Positions 38,501-45,684 of a DNA stretch of 64,000 nucleotides are shown piece after piece. The notes beneath the pieces were generated by a model, which did not search any database, was not told the origin of the DNA, and worked only from the letters and a program-made list of their open reading frames with translations. Position 1 is the first letter of the stretch. Each line of letters starts with the position of its first letter. The DNA comes from Klebsiella africana (GTDB lineage: Bacteria > Pseudomonadota > Gammaproteobacteria > Enterobacterales > Enterobacteriaceae), in the NCBI RefSeq assembly GCF_020526085.1, contig NZ_CP084874.1, forward strand, positions 2,356,001 to 2,420,000. Direction: 5' to 3'. The position numbers were made by a program, and so were the translations under genes.

Positions 38501-38560
38501 GATTCCAACTCGCAAACGCCGGAATACAAGGCGTTCCTGGTCAACATCGAGAAAGCGTAA
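35513..38560 (+). CDS. fdnG: Formate dehydrogenase-N alpha subunit, selenocysteine-containing
   Basis: The gene is read through an in-frame TGA at 36098-36100 as selenocysteine, giving 1015 residues with Sec at position 196, exactly as in E. coli FdnG. It has a Tat signal (SRRKFFK, cleavage after about residue 33), the [4Fe-4S] motif CTYCSVGCG, and bis-MGD oxidoreductase domains. It oxidises formate in the periplasm and passes electrons through FdnH to FdnI and menaquinone. Without readthrough it would appear as two frames broken at 36100. The selC/selAB genes needed are not in this window. Confidence 0.95.
36098..36143 (+). promoter_or_regulatory. UGA(Sec) codon and bSECIS hairpin
   Basis: After the TGA, GACCAA (36105-36110) pairs with TTGGTC (36135-36140) and an apical GCAAG/CTTGC stem (36116-36126) is topped by an AGTCT-like loop. 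This matches the SelB-binding bSECIS just downstream of Sec codons in formate dehydrogenases. Confidence 0.88.
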
Positions 38561-38571
38561 GGAGCGATTCA

Positions 38572-39456
38572 ATGGCGATGGAAACACAAGACATTATTAA
38601 ACGCTCCGCGACTAACCCGATCACGCCCGCGCCGCGCGCGCGGGACTATAAGGCCGAAGTCGCCAAGCTTATCGATGTCTCCTCCTGCGTGGGCTGTAAA
38701 GCGTGCCAGGTGGCTTGCTCTGAGTGGAATGACATCCGCGATGAAGTGGGGCACTGCGTCGGGGTGTACGACAACCCGGCGGATCTCAGCGCCAAATCCT
38801 GGACGGTGATGCGCTTTAGCGAGACCGAACAGAACGGCAAACTGGAGTGGCTTATCCGCAAGGATGGCTGTATGCACTGCGAAGAGCCGGGCTGCCTGAA
38901 GGCCTGCCCGTCCGCCGGGGCGATTATTCAGTACGCCAACGGCATCGTCGATTTCCAGCAGGAAAACTGCATCGGCTGCGGCTACTGCATTGCCGGGTGT
39001 CCGTTTAACGTCCCGCGCCTCAATAAAGAGGATAACCGGGTCTATAAATGCACCCTGTGCGTGGATCGGGTCAGCGTCGGCCAGGAGCCGGCCTGCGTGA
39101 AAACCTGTCCTACCGGCGCGATCCACTTCGGTACGAAGAAAGAGATGCTGGAGGTGGCCGAGGAGCGGGTGGCTAAGCTTAAAAAACGCGGTTATGCCAA
39201 CGCCGGGATTTACAACCCGCCGGGCGTCGGCGGCACCCACGTGATGTACGTCCTGCATCATGCCGACCAGCCGGAGCTGTATCACAAACTGCCGAAGGAA
39301 CCGCAGATCGATACCAGTATCAATCTGTGGAAGGGGGCGCTGAAACCACTGGCGGCGGCGGGCTTTATCGCCACCTTCGCCGGGCTGATTTACCACTACA
39401 TCGGTATCGGGCCGAATAAGGAAGTTGACGACGACGAGGAGAAGCATGATGAGTAA
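38572..39456 (+). CDS. fdnH: Formate dehydrogenase-N beta subunit (Fe-S)
   Basis: The 294-residue protein has four [4Fe-4S] motifs: [44 protein letters not shown] and [21 protein letters not shown]. It has one C-terminal membrane helix (about 256-276, [21 protein letters not shown]) that anchors it on the periplasmic side. It carries electrons from FdnG to the FdnI haems. It starts 11 bases after fdnG and overlaps fdnI by 8 bases. Confidence 0.94.
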   Translation: MAMETQDIIKRSATNPITPAPRARDYKAEVAKLIDVSSCVGCKACQVACSEWNDIRDEVGHCVGVYDNPADLSAKSWTVMRFSETEQNGKLEWLIRKDGCMHCEEPGCLKACPSAGAIIQYANGIVDFQQENCIGCGYCIAGCPFNVPRLNKEDNRVYKCTLCVDRVSVGQEPACVKTCPTGAIHFGTKKEMLEVAEERVAKLKKRGYANAGIYNPPGVGGTHVMYVLHHADQPELYHKLPKEPQIDTSINLWKGALKPLAAAGFIATFAGLIYHYIGIGPNKEVDDDEEKHDE

Positions 39457-40105
39457 ATCGAAGATGATTGTGCGCACGACGTTTATCGATCGCGCCTGTC
39501 ACTGGACGGTGGTTATCTGTTTCTTCCTCGTGGCGCTGTCGGGAATATCGTTCTTCTTCCCGACGCTACAGTGGCTAACGGAAACCTTCGGCACGCCGCA
39601 GATGGGGCGTATCCTGCACCCGTTCTTTGGGGTGCTGATTTTTGTCGCGCTGATGTTTATGTTCGTGCGCTTTGTCCACCACAACATCCCTGATAAGCAG
39701 GATATTCCGTGGCTGAAAGGCATCGTCGAGGTGCTGAAAGGCAACGAGCATAAGGTGGCGCGCGTCGGTAAATATAACGCCGGGCAGAAGATGATGTTCT
39801 GGACCATCATGAGCATGATTTTCGTGCTGCTGGTGACCGGGGTGATTATCTGGCGGCCCTATTTCGCGCCATATTTCCCGATGCAGGTGATTCGTTATAG
39901 CCTGCTGATTCACGCAACATCGGCCATCATTCTGATCCACGCCATCCTTATCCATATGTATATGGCATTTTGGGTCAAAGGGTCGATTAAGGGGATGATT
40001 GAGGGTAAGGTCAGCCGCCGCTGGGCAAAGAAACATCACCCGCGCTGGTATCGCGATGTCGAACGCCTGGAGGCGATGAAAGAGAGTCGCGAAGGGATGA
40101 AGTAA
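39449..40105 (+). CDS. fdnI: Formate dehydrogenase-N gamma subunit (cytochrome b556)
   Basis: The 218-residue protein has four hydrophobic helices and matches E. coli FdnI from [19 protein letters not shown] to the C-terminal [15 protein letters not shown]. Histidines in [16 protein letters not shown] and [14 protein letters not shown] ligate the two b haems. It reduces menaquinone. The ATG at 39449 lies inside the end of fdnH, so translation is coupled; an adjacent ATG one codon earlier is possible. Confidence 0.93.
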   Translation: MSKSKMIVRTTFIDRACHWTVVICFFLVALSGISFFFPTLQWLTETFGTPQMGRILHPFFGVLIFVALMFMFVRFVHHNIPDKQDIPWLKGIVEVLKGNEHKVARVGKYNAGQKMMFWTIMSMIFVLLVTGVIIWRPYFAPYFPMQVIRYSLLIHATSAIILIHAILIHMYMAFWVKGSIKGMIEGKVSRRWAKKHHPRWYRDVERLEAMKESREGMK

Positions 40106-40119
40106 GCCTTTACAGGGTA

Positions 40120-40148
40120 AACCCGCTCCGGTGATATCGGAGCGGGTT
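40120..40148 (+). terminator. Hairpin terminator after fdnI
   Basis: AACCCGCTCCG (40120-40130) and CGGAGCGGGTT (40138-40148) form a perfect 11-bp stem with a 7-base loop, 15 bases after fdnI. The T-run is short, so the strength is uncertain. Confidence 0.7.
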
Positions 40149-40156
40149 CCCGGCAG

Positions 40157-40483
40157 TCAGCAGTTCGTGATAAGTGTATCGATTGAATCGATAACGCCCT
40201 GGCGCGCATGACTCAGATTGCAGACGAAATCCTGTGGCTGGATCCGTTTATTATTTAAGTTACTGATCATCGGCGTACAAAGTAAAAAACTGTCAAATTC
40301 AATATTTATCCTTGGCGCGACATGCTGATGCCAACGAGGTCATTGCTGCGGTCGCATTAAAGGAATAATGACTTTTGTGGCCAGGTCTGCATAATAATCA
40401 TTCTGCACAATTATATAATACGGCAGGGATTTATTTGTCTGAGCAGAACAATTTCGATAGACATTGAATTGTTCAAGCATCAT
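40157..40483 (-). pseudogene. CcdB-like toxin with an in-frame stop
   Basis: Reading from the ATG at 40480 (or the adjacent one at 40483) gives MLEQFNVYRNCSAQ..., continuing with DLATKVIIPLMRPQQ, then TGA at 40342-40340 (codon 47), after which the same frame goes on for 60 codons (INIEFDSFLLCTPMI; HARQGVIDSIDTLIT) to a TGA at 40157-40159. Both parts follow the CcdB fold pattern (gyrase poison, about 101-107 residues). The start overlaps the ccdA-like stop (ATGATG), as in ccdAB operons. The toxin is therefore probably dead while the frame is otherwise preserved. Confidence 0.75.
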
Positions 40484-40665
40484 AGTACCCTGAAAAATTC
40501 ATCATCCGTGAGAGTGCCTCCTTTTGCAATAAAGTCATTCATTGCGGTAATGAATTCCTTGTGCTGACGCTGCTTATCGGCTTCTCGTAGATCCTTACCT
40601 GGCTGTGCTGACGCCTTCCGGGCGGGTACGTCAGTGGGTCTTTTACGTAGCGTATTACTTTTCAT
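40480..40665 (-). CDS. CcdA-like antitoxin
   Basis: The product has 61 residues (62 from the adjacent ATG at 40668). The acidic and polar C-terminal half (READKQRQHKEFITAMNDFIAKGGTLTDDEFFRVL) resembles the toxin-binding tail of CcdA antitoxins (the segment ending in DxxFR). An AAGGAG precedes the start. Its stop overlaps the start of the CcdB-like frame downstream. The antitoxin looks intact, unlike the toxin. The N-terminus is basic, as expected for DNA binding. Confidence 0.72.
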   Translation of the reverse strand: MKSNTLRKRPTDVPARKASAQPGKDLREADKQRQHKEFITAMNDFIAKGGTLTDDEFFRVL

Positions 40666-40811
40666 CATCGGCTCCTTGTGGTTGGTTCCGTGATTATTCG
40701 CTTTACTTACTAAAAAATAAATCCCAGCAGTAAATTTAATATTTATTTTGCGAAGCAGCTTCCAGAGGAAAGAAACAACCTGAAATATTCATGGTTATAG
40801 TAATAAACCTG

Positions 40812-40831
40812 GCGCTGGCATTAACCAGCGC
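40812..40831 (-). terminator. Hairpin after the PPK2 gene
   Basis: GCGCTGG (40812-40818) and CCAGCGC (40825-40831) form a 7-bp stem, 13 bases after the PPK2 stop on the minus strand, followed by AGGTTTATT. It is a weak terminator candidate. Confidence 0.5.
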
Positions 40832-40843
40832 GACGGGAAATAA

Positions 40844-41662
40844 TCAAAACTTCTCCGGAATAAAGCGGAAGGGGAAATTGGTCTGTTTCATTTTGCCAAT
40901 TTTGCGCTTCGGCAGCGTCACATGCTCCACCGGTAAAGCTTCATACGGGATCTGCGACAGCAGATGGGTAATGATATTCAGACGCACGCGCTTTTTATCC
41001 TCCGAGCGGGCGACGAACCACGGCGCCCAGGCGGTATCGGTGGCGGCGAACATGGCGTCGCGGGCGGCGGTATATTCATCCCAGCGGTTGAAAGACTTGA
41101 TGTCCATCGGCGAGAGCTTCCAGATTTTACGCCCATCGTCGATACGATCCCGCAGACGGCGCTCCTGCTCCTGCGGAGAGACCTCCAGCCAGTACTTGAG
41201 CAGAATAATGCCCGATTCGACCATGCCGCGCTCCACCATTGGCGCGCCGTCAAGAAACTTCTGTACCTCCTCCGGCGTACAAAAGCCCATCACCCTTTCG
41301 ACGCCGGCACGGTTGTACCAGCTGCGATCGAAAATCACAATCTCGCCCGCCGCCGGAAGGTGTTTGATATAGCGCTGAAAATAGAGCTGGCTTTTTTCGC
41401 GCTCGGTGGGCGAGGGTAAGGCCACGACCCGGAAGATACGCGGGCTGACACGCTCGGTGATGGCCTTTATTGTGCCGCCTTTCCCGGCACCGTCCCGGCC
41501 TTCAAAAACGATGCACACTTTCAGTCCTTTGTGCACCACCCAGCGCTGGAGTTTCACCAGCTCAACGTGGAGTTTGCGCAGCGCTTTCTCGTACGCTTTG
41601 TTGTCGAGCGGCGCGATTTTTGCCGCCGTATCGACCGGATTACCGCTTTTCTTGTTGCCCAT
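40844..41662 (-). CDS. Polyphosphate kinase 2 family protein
   Basis: The product has about 272 residues with PPK2 motifs: Walker A-like VFEGRDGAGKGGTIKA (about 50-65), the RVVALPSPTEREKSQLYFQRY lid region and the Walker B-like GEIVIFDRSWYNRAGVERVMGF. It transfers phosphate between polyphosphate and nucleotides in the cytoplasm; class I PPK2 makes ATP or GTP from the diphosphates. I use the ATG at 41662, which has a GGAG at suitable spacing; a start two codons earlier (41668) is possible. It lies between the ccd remnant and the VOC gene. Confidence 0.88.
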   Translation of the reverse strand: MGNKKSGNPVDTAAKIAPLDNKAYEKALRKLHVELVKLQRWVVHKGLKVCIVFEGRDGAGKGGTIKAITERVSPRIFRVVALPSPTEREKSQLYFQRYIKHLPAAGEIVIFDRSWYNRAGVERVMGFCTPEEVQKFLDGAPMVERGMVESGIILLKYWLEVSPQEQERRLRDRIDDGRKIWKLSPMDIKSFNRWDEYTAARDAMFAATDTAWAPWFVARSEDKKRVRLNIITHLLSQIPYEALPVEHVTLPKRKIGKMKQTNFPFRFIPEKF

Positions 41663-41729
41663 CGCCATGCTCCGTGTTGCCGAGGTATCCCTTTGAAGTG
41701 TAATCCTCCCCCGGCGAGGCGGTGGAAAA

Positions 41730-42170
41730 TTATTCGCCGGGTTTTCCCGCCTGGATGACTTCCAGTCCCACCCGCTGCCCCCACGACAGCTCCAGGGTGT
41801 TACCGTCCGGGTCGGCAAAGAAGGCGAAATAGCCCACCGGATCGCCCAGCTGCTCCGGTTCCCGACGTAAAACACCTTCCCGCCGTGCGAGGGCCACTTT
41901 CTCATCGATCTCCTCCTGGGTAGCGCAGGCGACGCCGAGGTGGCCGAACGGTCCCAGCGGCGTATCGGCCGGATCGTCACTTTGCACCAGCACCAGGGCA
42001 AAAGGCCGGGTGCGGTCGCTGAGCCATGCCACTTTCCGCGCCGAGGGGAGGTCGGGTTCGCGCTGGTGAATAACGGTCATCGCGGTATAGCGGGTATAAA
42101 AATCGATGCTGCGGGCCAGACAGCGGACGGTAAAGGCGACATGAGTAAAGCCGACATCAACAGTTTGCAT
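41730..42170 (-). CDS. VOC-family (glyoxalase/bleomycin-resistance-like) protein behind a SoxR promoter
   Basis: The 146-residue protein has the vicinal-oxygen-chelate fold: a first beta-alpha-beta unit (VGFTHVAFTVRCLARSIDFYTRY) and a second ending in YFAFFADPDGNTLELSW, with H10, a middle-sheet H (PFGHLGVA) and E in LELSW as likely metal ligands. A GGAGA lies 9 bases before the ATG. The function is unknown: it could detoxify a reactive carbonyl, a quinone or an antibiotic. Its promoter contains a near-perfect SoxR box, so it is probably induced by redox-cycling compounds. Confidence 0.85.
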   Translation of the reverse strand: MQTVDVGFTHVAFTVRCLARSIDFYTRYTAMTVIHQREPDLPSARKVAWLSDRTRPFALVLVQSDDPADTPLGPFGHLGVACATQEEIDEKVALARREGVLRREPEQLGDPVGYFAFFADPDGNTLELSWGQRVGLEVIQAGKPGE

Positions 42171-42202
42171 GGATAATTCTCCGGTGGTGAGCGATGTTTT
42201 TG

Positions 42203-42233
42203 ACTTTACAACCTCAAGTTAACTTGAGATCAA
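42203..42233 (-). promoter_or_regulatory. SoxR-type promoter of the VOC gene
   Basis: The palindrome CTCAAGTTAACTTGAG at 42213-42228 (with flanks, TCTCAAGTTAACTTGAGG on the minus strand) matches 17 of 18 positions of the soxS SoxR box. On the minus strand it sits between TTGATC (42233-42228) and TAAAGT (42208-42203), separated by 19 bp, the overlong spacer typical of SoxR promoters. The predicted start near 42196 gives a leader of about 26 bases to the VOC ATG. In the other direction no -10 is found at 19 bp. Confidence 0.8.
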
Positions 42234-42435
42234 TGAGCTGTTTATCTCTTTGAGCTCACTGATTTTGATAGGGGATTGTTACTGCGAAACCGCGCCGCCG
42301 GTATGCCACGCTGCTGGGGAACATGAACGAATCAGGCTGTTGTATGGAGGAAACTGCCGTCGGGCGTTTTTAGCTGGTGTGTCGGAGCGGGATGGTCAAT
42401 AATGCCGGCCGTCTCTCAATACCCCTAACAGATGT

Positions 42436-43590
42436 ATGAAAAAAACGATTTTTTCACTGGCGCTGGGCACCTTCGGACTCGGCATGGCGGAATTTGGCAT
42501 TATGGGCGTGCTGCCGGAGCTGGCGCACGATGTCGGGATATCCATTCCCGCCGCCGGCAATATGATTGCCTGGTATGCTTTCGGCGTGGTGATTGGCGCG
42601 CCGATCATGGCGCTGCTCTCCAGCCGCTTTTCCCTGAAATCGGTGATGCTGTTTCTTGCCGCGCTGTGCCTTCTCGGCAACACCTTGTTTACCGTCTCCA
42701 GTAGCTACCCCATGCTGGCGCTTGGCCGACTGCTTTCCGGTTTTCCCCATGGGGCGTTTTTTGGCGTCGGGGCGATTATTCTGTCGAAAATTGCCCCACC
42801 GGGGAAAGTGACCGCTGCGGTGGCGGGGATGATTGGCGGCATGACGCTGGCTAACCTGGTGGGGGTCCCGGGTGGCACCTGGCTCGGGCATCACTTCAGC
42901 TGGCGCTATACCTTTGCGCTTATCGCAGTATTTAACGTGGCGGTATTTCTGGCGATCTTCTGCTGGGTGCCCACGCTTTATGACCGGGCCACCACCCGGT
43001 TGCGCGAGCAGTTTCGTTTTCTGGCGTCTCCAGCGCCGTGGCTGATTTTCGCCGCCACCATGTTCGGTAACGCCGGCGTGTTTGCCTGGTTCAGCTATAT
43101 CAAGCCCTTTATGATCAACGTCTCGGGATTTGCCGAAAGCCGGATGATGCTAATTATGATGCTGGCGGGGTTGGGAATGGTGGTCGGTAATTTGTTCAGC
43201 GGCAAAATTTCCGGACGCTATAGCCCGCTGCGCATCGCGGCGATAACCGACGGGGCGATCGCGGTGACGCTGCTGCTGATCTTTGCCTTCGGTGAGCACA
43301 AAGTCGCTTCGCTGGCGCTGGCGTTTCTCTGCTGCGCCGGGCTGTTTGCTCTGTCGGCACCGCTGCAGATCCTGCTGCTGCAGAATGCCAAAGGCGGTGA
43401 AATGCTGGGGGCGGCAGGAGGACAGATCGCCTTTAACCTTGGCAGCGCCATTGGCGCCTTCTGCGGTGGGATGATGATCGCCCAGGGCTTTGGCTGGAAC
43501 AGCGTGGCGCTCCCCGCCGCCGCGCTGTCGTTTCTGGCGATGAGCGCCTTGCTCATCTATGGCTGTCACCAGCGGCGGCAGGTCGCCTGA
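42436..43590 (+). CDS. araJ: MFS transporter AraJ
   Basis: This 384-residue DHA1-type MFS protein has twelve helices and matches E. coli AraJ nearly throughout (SLALGTFGLGMAEFGIMGVL at the start; QILLLQNAKGGEMLGAAGGQ near the end). In E. coli it is arabinose-inducible but not needed for arabinose use; it may export an arabinose-related compound or drug. It converges with the CMD-protein gene (6-base gap). The 265-bp gap to the VOC gene holds the SoxR promoter, which points away from araJ. Confidence 0.9.
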   Translation: MKKTIFSLALGTFGLGMAEFGIMGVLPELAHDVGISIPAAGNMIAWYAFGVVIGAPIMALLSSRFSLKSVMLFLAALCLLGNTLFTVSSSYPMLALGRLLSGFPHGAFFGVGAIILSKIAPPGKVTAAVAGMIGGMTLANLVGVPGGTWLGHHFSWRYTFALIAVFNVAVFLAIFCWVPTLYDRATTRLREQFRFLASPAPWLIFAATMFGNAGVFAWFSYIKPFMINVSGFAESRMMLIMMLAGLGMVVGNLFSGKISGRYSPLRIAAITDGAIAVTLLLIFAFGEHKVASLALAFLCCAGLFALSAPLQILLLQNAKGGEMLGAAGGQIAFNLGSAIGAFCGGMMIAQGFGWNSVALPAAALSFLAMSALLIYGCHQRRQVA

Positions 43591-43596
43591 CGTCGC

Positions 43597-44688
43597 TTAC
43601 TCGCGCCAGGGCTCCCCGAGCGTCAGCATCAGCCGGTTGGCCCAGGCGAAAAAGGCAGCCGACTGCAGCAGATCCAGCTGGGCCAGGGTATCTAAACCCT
43701 GCTCATCAAGCGCCGCCAGATGGCTGGCATTCAGCCCCGGCGGCGTCACCGACAGCGCGGCGGCGGCGTCGATCTCCGCCTGCCAGCGCGGCGACTGCCC
43801 GTCGCGCAGATTATCTCCCGGCGTGACCGCCAGCAGCGTGTCGACGGCGGTCTCGTCCTTCGCCAGCTGCGCCGCTTTGCGGGCATGCACCGAGGCGCAG
43901 TAAATACAACCGTTGATTTTACTGGCGACCGTGGCAGCCAGCTCGCGTTCGGCGCGCGGCAATCCTCCCGGGGTATAGAAAATGCCCTTGTCGGTCAGGG
44001 TCCGCTGCTCCAGCACCGGCTGGTTGCGTGCCAGCAGGCGAAAGTAGGGGGAGTCGCTATGGCCATATTTGGCCAGAATCGCCTGTTCTTCAGCGTTGAA
44101 TTCCGCCAGCGGTTTATCGGCCAGCCAGGGTTCCCAGTGCAGCTCGTCGCGGGTGAAGCGAACCGGGGCCGCTTTGCCGCTCTGGGTATGCGGTGTGGTA
44201 TGCCAGTACCCGGCGACCAGCGGCGTATAGGCACTGACGATGGGCTTATGGTTGAGCGCCCGCAGGCCCAGCAGCAGTCGGCTCTGGAAGCTGACAAAGG
44301 CCACCAGCTGCGCCAGGGTGATGATCCCCCGCAGACTCCAGCCTGCGTTGCTCAGGGGGTGCAGCGCGCCGGGAGTCGCTTCGACGGGGGTGAAAGTGAG
44401 CAAGCGGGCAAAGGCCAGCGCCGGAACCAGACGATCGGTGGTCGGATCGGCGAGGCCAAAACCGGCATAGTGCGCCGCCAGCGCGTCTGCCTGGTGCAGT
44501 TTCGCCACCTTCGCGGCCACCGCGAAGCGTTCATCAAGAGGAAAGTCAGCGTCCTGCTGGCTGAACAGCACTTCATAACTTCCTTGGGCGTGACGGGTGG
44601 CGGCATCGCGTACGGCGCGCGCCTGATCGAGTGGGGAACCGGCGGCGATCTCCGCCAGTTCGGCCAGAATATCCTGACTCAGCGTCAT
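43597..44688 (-). CDS. Double CMD/alkylhydroperoxidase-domain protein
   Basis: This 363-residue protein looks like a fusion of two AhpD-like (CMD) modules. The N-terminal half (about 1-185) resembles the Avi_7169-type CMD family and lacks a CxxC. The C-terminal half (about 190-363) carries the AhpD redox motif CIYCASVHARKAA, with two cysteines and a proton-relay histidine. It may act as a peroxidase or lyase-like partner of the adjacent luciferase-like monooxygenase. It ends the operon, 9 bases after the monooxygenase gene. The true substrate is unknown. Confidence 0.82.
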   Translation of the reverse strand: MTLSQDILAELAEIAAGSPLDQARAVRDAATRHAQGSYEVLFSQQDADFPLDERFAVAAKVAKLHQADALAAHYAGFGLADPTTDRLVPALAFARLLTFTPVEATPGALHPLSNAGWSLRGIITLAQLVAFVSFQSRLLLGLRALNHKPIVSAYTPLVAGYWHTTPHTQSGKAAPVRFTRDELHWEPWLADKPLAEFNAEEQAILAKYGHSDSPYFRLLARNQPVLEQRTLTDKGIFYTPGGLPRAERELAATVASKINGCIYCASVHARKAAQLAKDETAVDTLLAVTPGDNLRDGQSPRWQAEIDAAAALSVTPPGLNASHLAALDEQGLDTLAQLDLLQSAAFFAWANRLMLTLGEPWRE

Positions 44689-44697
44689 GGTGACTCC

Positions 44698-45684
44698 TTA
44701 TCTGATGTGGGGGGCAATATGCTGAGCGATCAGCTCAATGGAACGCAGCGTATCCCGGTGCGAAGGCTCCACCGAGTGCACCTGAAACGAAATATCGGTG
44801 GCGCGGGCCAGCACGCTGTCCTTAGCGAGGGAGGCAATAACATGCTCAGGATCGCCGACGTGGGCATCCAGTTGTTGCAGATAGTCAGTGACACTGTCAC
44901 CTTCTATCAGATGACCCGCCGCTCGGTGCTGTGCCGCCTGTTTGCGCAGACCGGGCTCGGCAACCTGCAGGGCGTGGGCGTGACTGTCGGCGACGAAGGC
45001 AGTGCGCGAGGCGAGGATCCGCGGCGCAACGCCGTCCGGCAGCGCCGCCAGGTAGGCGTCGATGATCGGGTTCTGAATGGCGTCCAGCGGCAGGCGTGGT
45101 TCTCCGGGCGGCCGTGGCTGAGTGCGTGACAGCATCAACCCGTGTCCCGCCTGACCGGCGCGGATAGCGCCCTCCACCGAGAAGGTGGCGATCCAGATAC
45201 GCTCCGCCAGCTGCGGCGCCGGTGGATAGAGACGGTTGTCCGGGTGGCTCAGCGTGTCGCCGCGCCAGGCGCTATGGATCAGGTGCAGATGTTCGGCAAA
45301 TACCGCCCCGCGCTGCTCGCTGGTCAGGCCGAAGGGCAGAAACGAGGTTGGCGTGCCGCCGGAGCCAAACCCCACCTCCAGACGTCCGTCGGTGAGTAAA
45401 TCCAGTACCGCCGCGTCTTCGGCGACGCGCAGCGGATTTTCCATTGGCAGGGTAATGATGGCCGTGCCGAGACGGATCCGGTCGGTCTGTGCCGCCACGT
45501 GGGCGAGAAACACCAGCGGAGAAGGCAGGCCGCCTTCCTGTTCATGAAAATGGTGCTGGGCAATCCAGGCGCTGTCGAAGCCCAAACGCTCCGCGTGGCG
45601 GATCTGTTCGGCCGCCAGCCGGTAGCGCGTTTGTGCGGAGCCCTGATCGAGCAGACGGGTAAAAAAACCGAGGCGTTTAGGCAT
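44698..45684 (-). CDS. LLM-class flavin-dependent monooxygenase, KPN_01858-like family
   Basis: This 328-residue luciferase-like monooxygenase has a TIM-barrel: MPKRLGFFTRLLDQGSAQTR, SAWIAQHHFHEQEGGLPSP, TAIITLPMENPLRVAEDAAVLDLL and GRLEVGFGSGG, all standard bacterial-luciferase segments. It should use reduced FMN from a reductase to oxidise a substrate brought in by the adjoining ABC importer. It overlaps the ATPase gene by one base (TAATG) and is followed by the CMD gene. Families of this type are annotated together in transport cassettes, but I know of no experimentally proven substrate. Confidence 0.85.
   Translation of the reverse strand: MPKRLGFFTRLLDQGSAQTRYRLAAEQIRHAERLGFDSAWIAQHHFHEQEGGLPSPLVFLAHVAAQTDRIRLGTAIITLPMENPLRVAEDAAVLDLLTDGRLEVGFGSGGTPTSFLPFGLTSEQRGAVFAEHLHLIHSAWRGDTLSHPDNRLYPPAPQLAERIWIATFSVEGAIRAGQAGHGLMLSRTQPRPPGEPRLPLDAIQNPIIDAYLAALPDGVAPRILASRTAFVADSHAHALQVAEPGLRKQAAQHRAAGHLIEGDSVTDYLQQLDAHVGDPEHVIASLAKDSVLARATDISFQVHSVEPSHRDTLRSIELIAQHIAPHIR

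Noticed and set aside
35483..38560. Apparent frameshift or broken fdnG (two separate frames)
   Set aside because: The break is a single in-frame TGA at codon 196 followed by a bSECIS hairpin, the known selenocysteine site; it is not a pseudogene.
42322..42372. 16-codon frame with a fair ribosome-binding site before araJ
   Set aside because: It is very short, has no overlapping RNA structure that I could define, and ends 60 bases before araJ; chance is a sufficient explanation.
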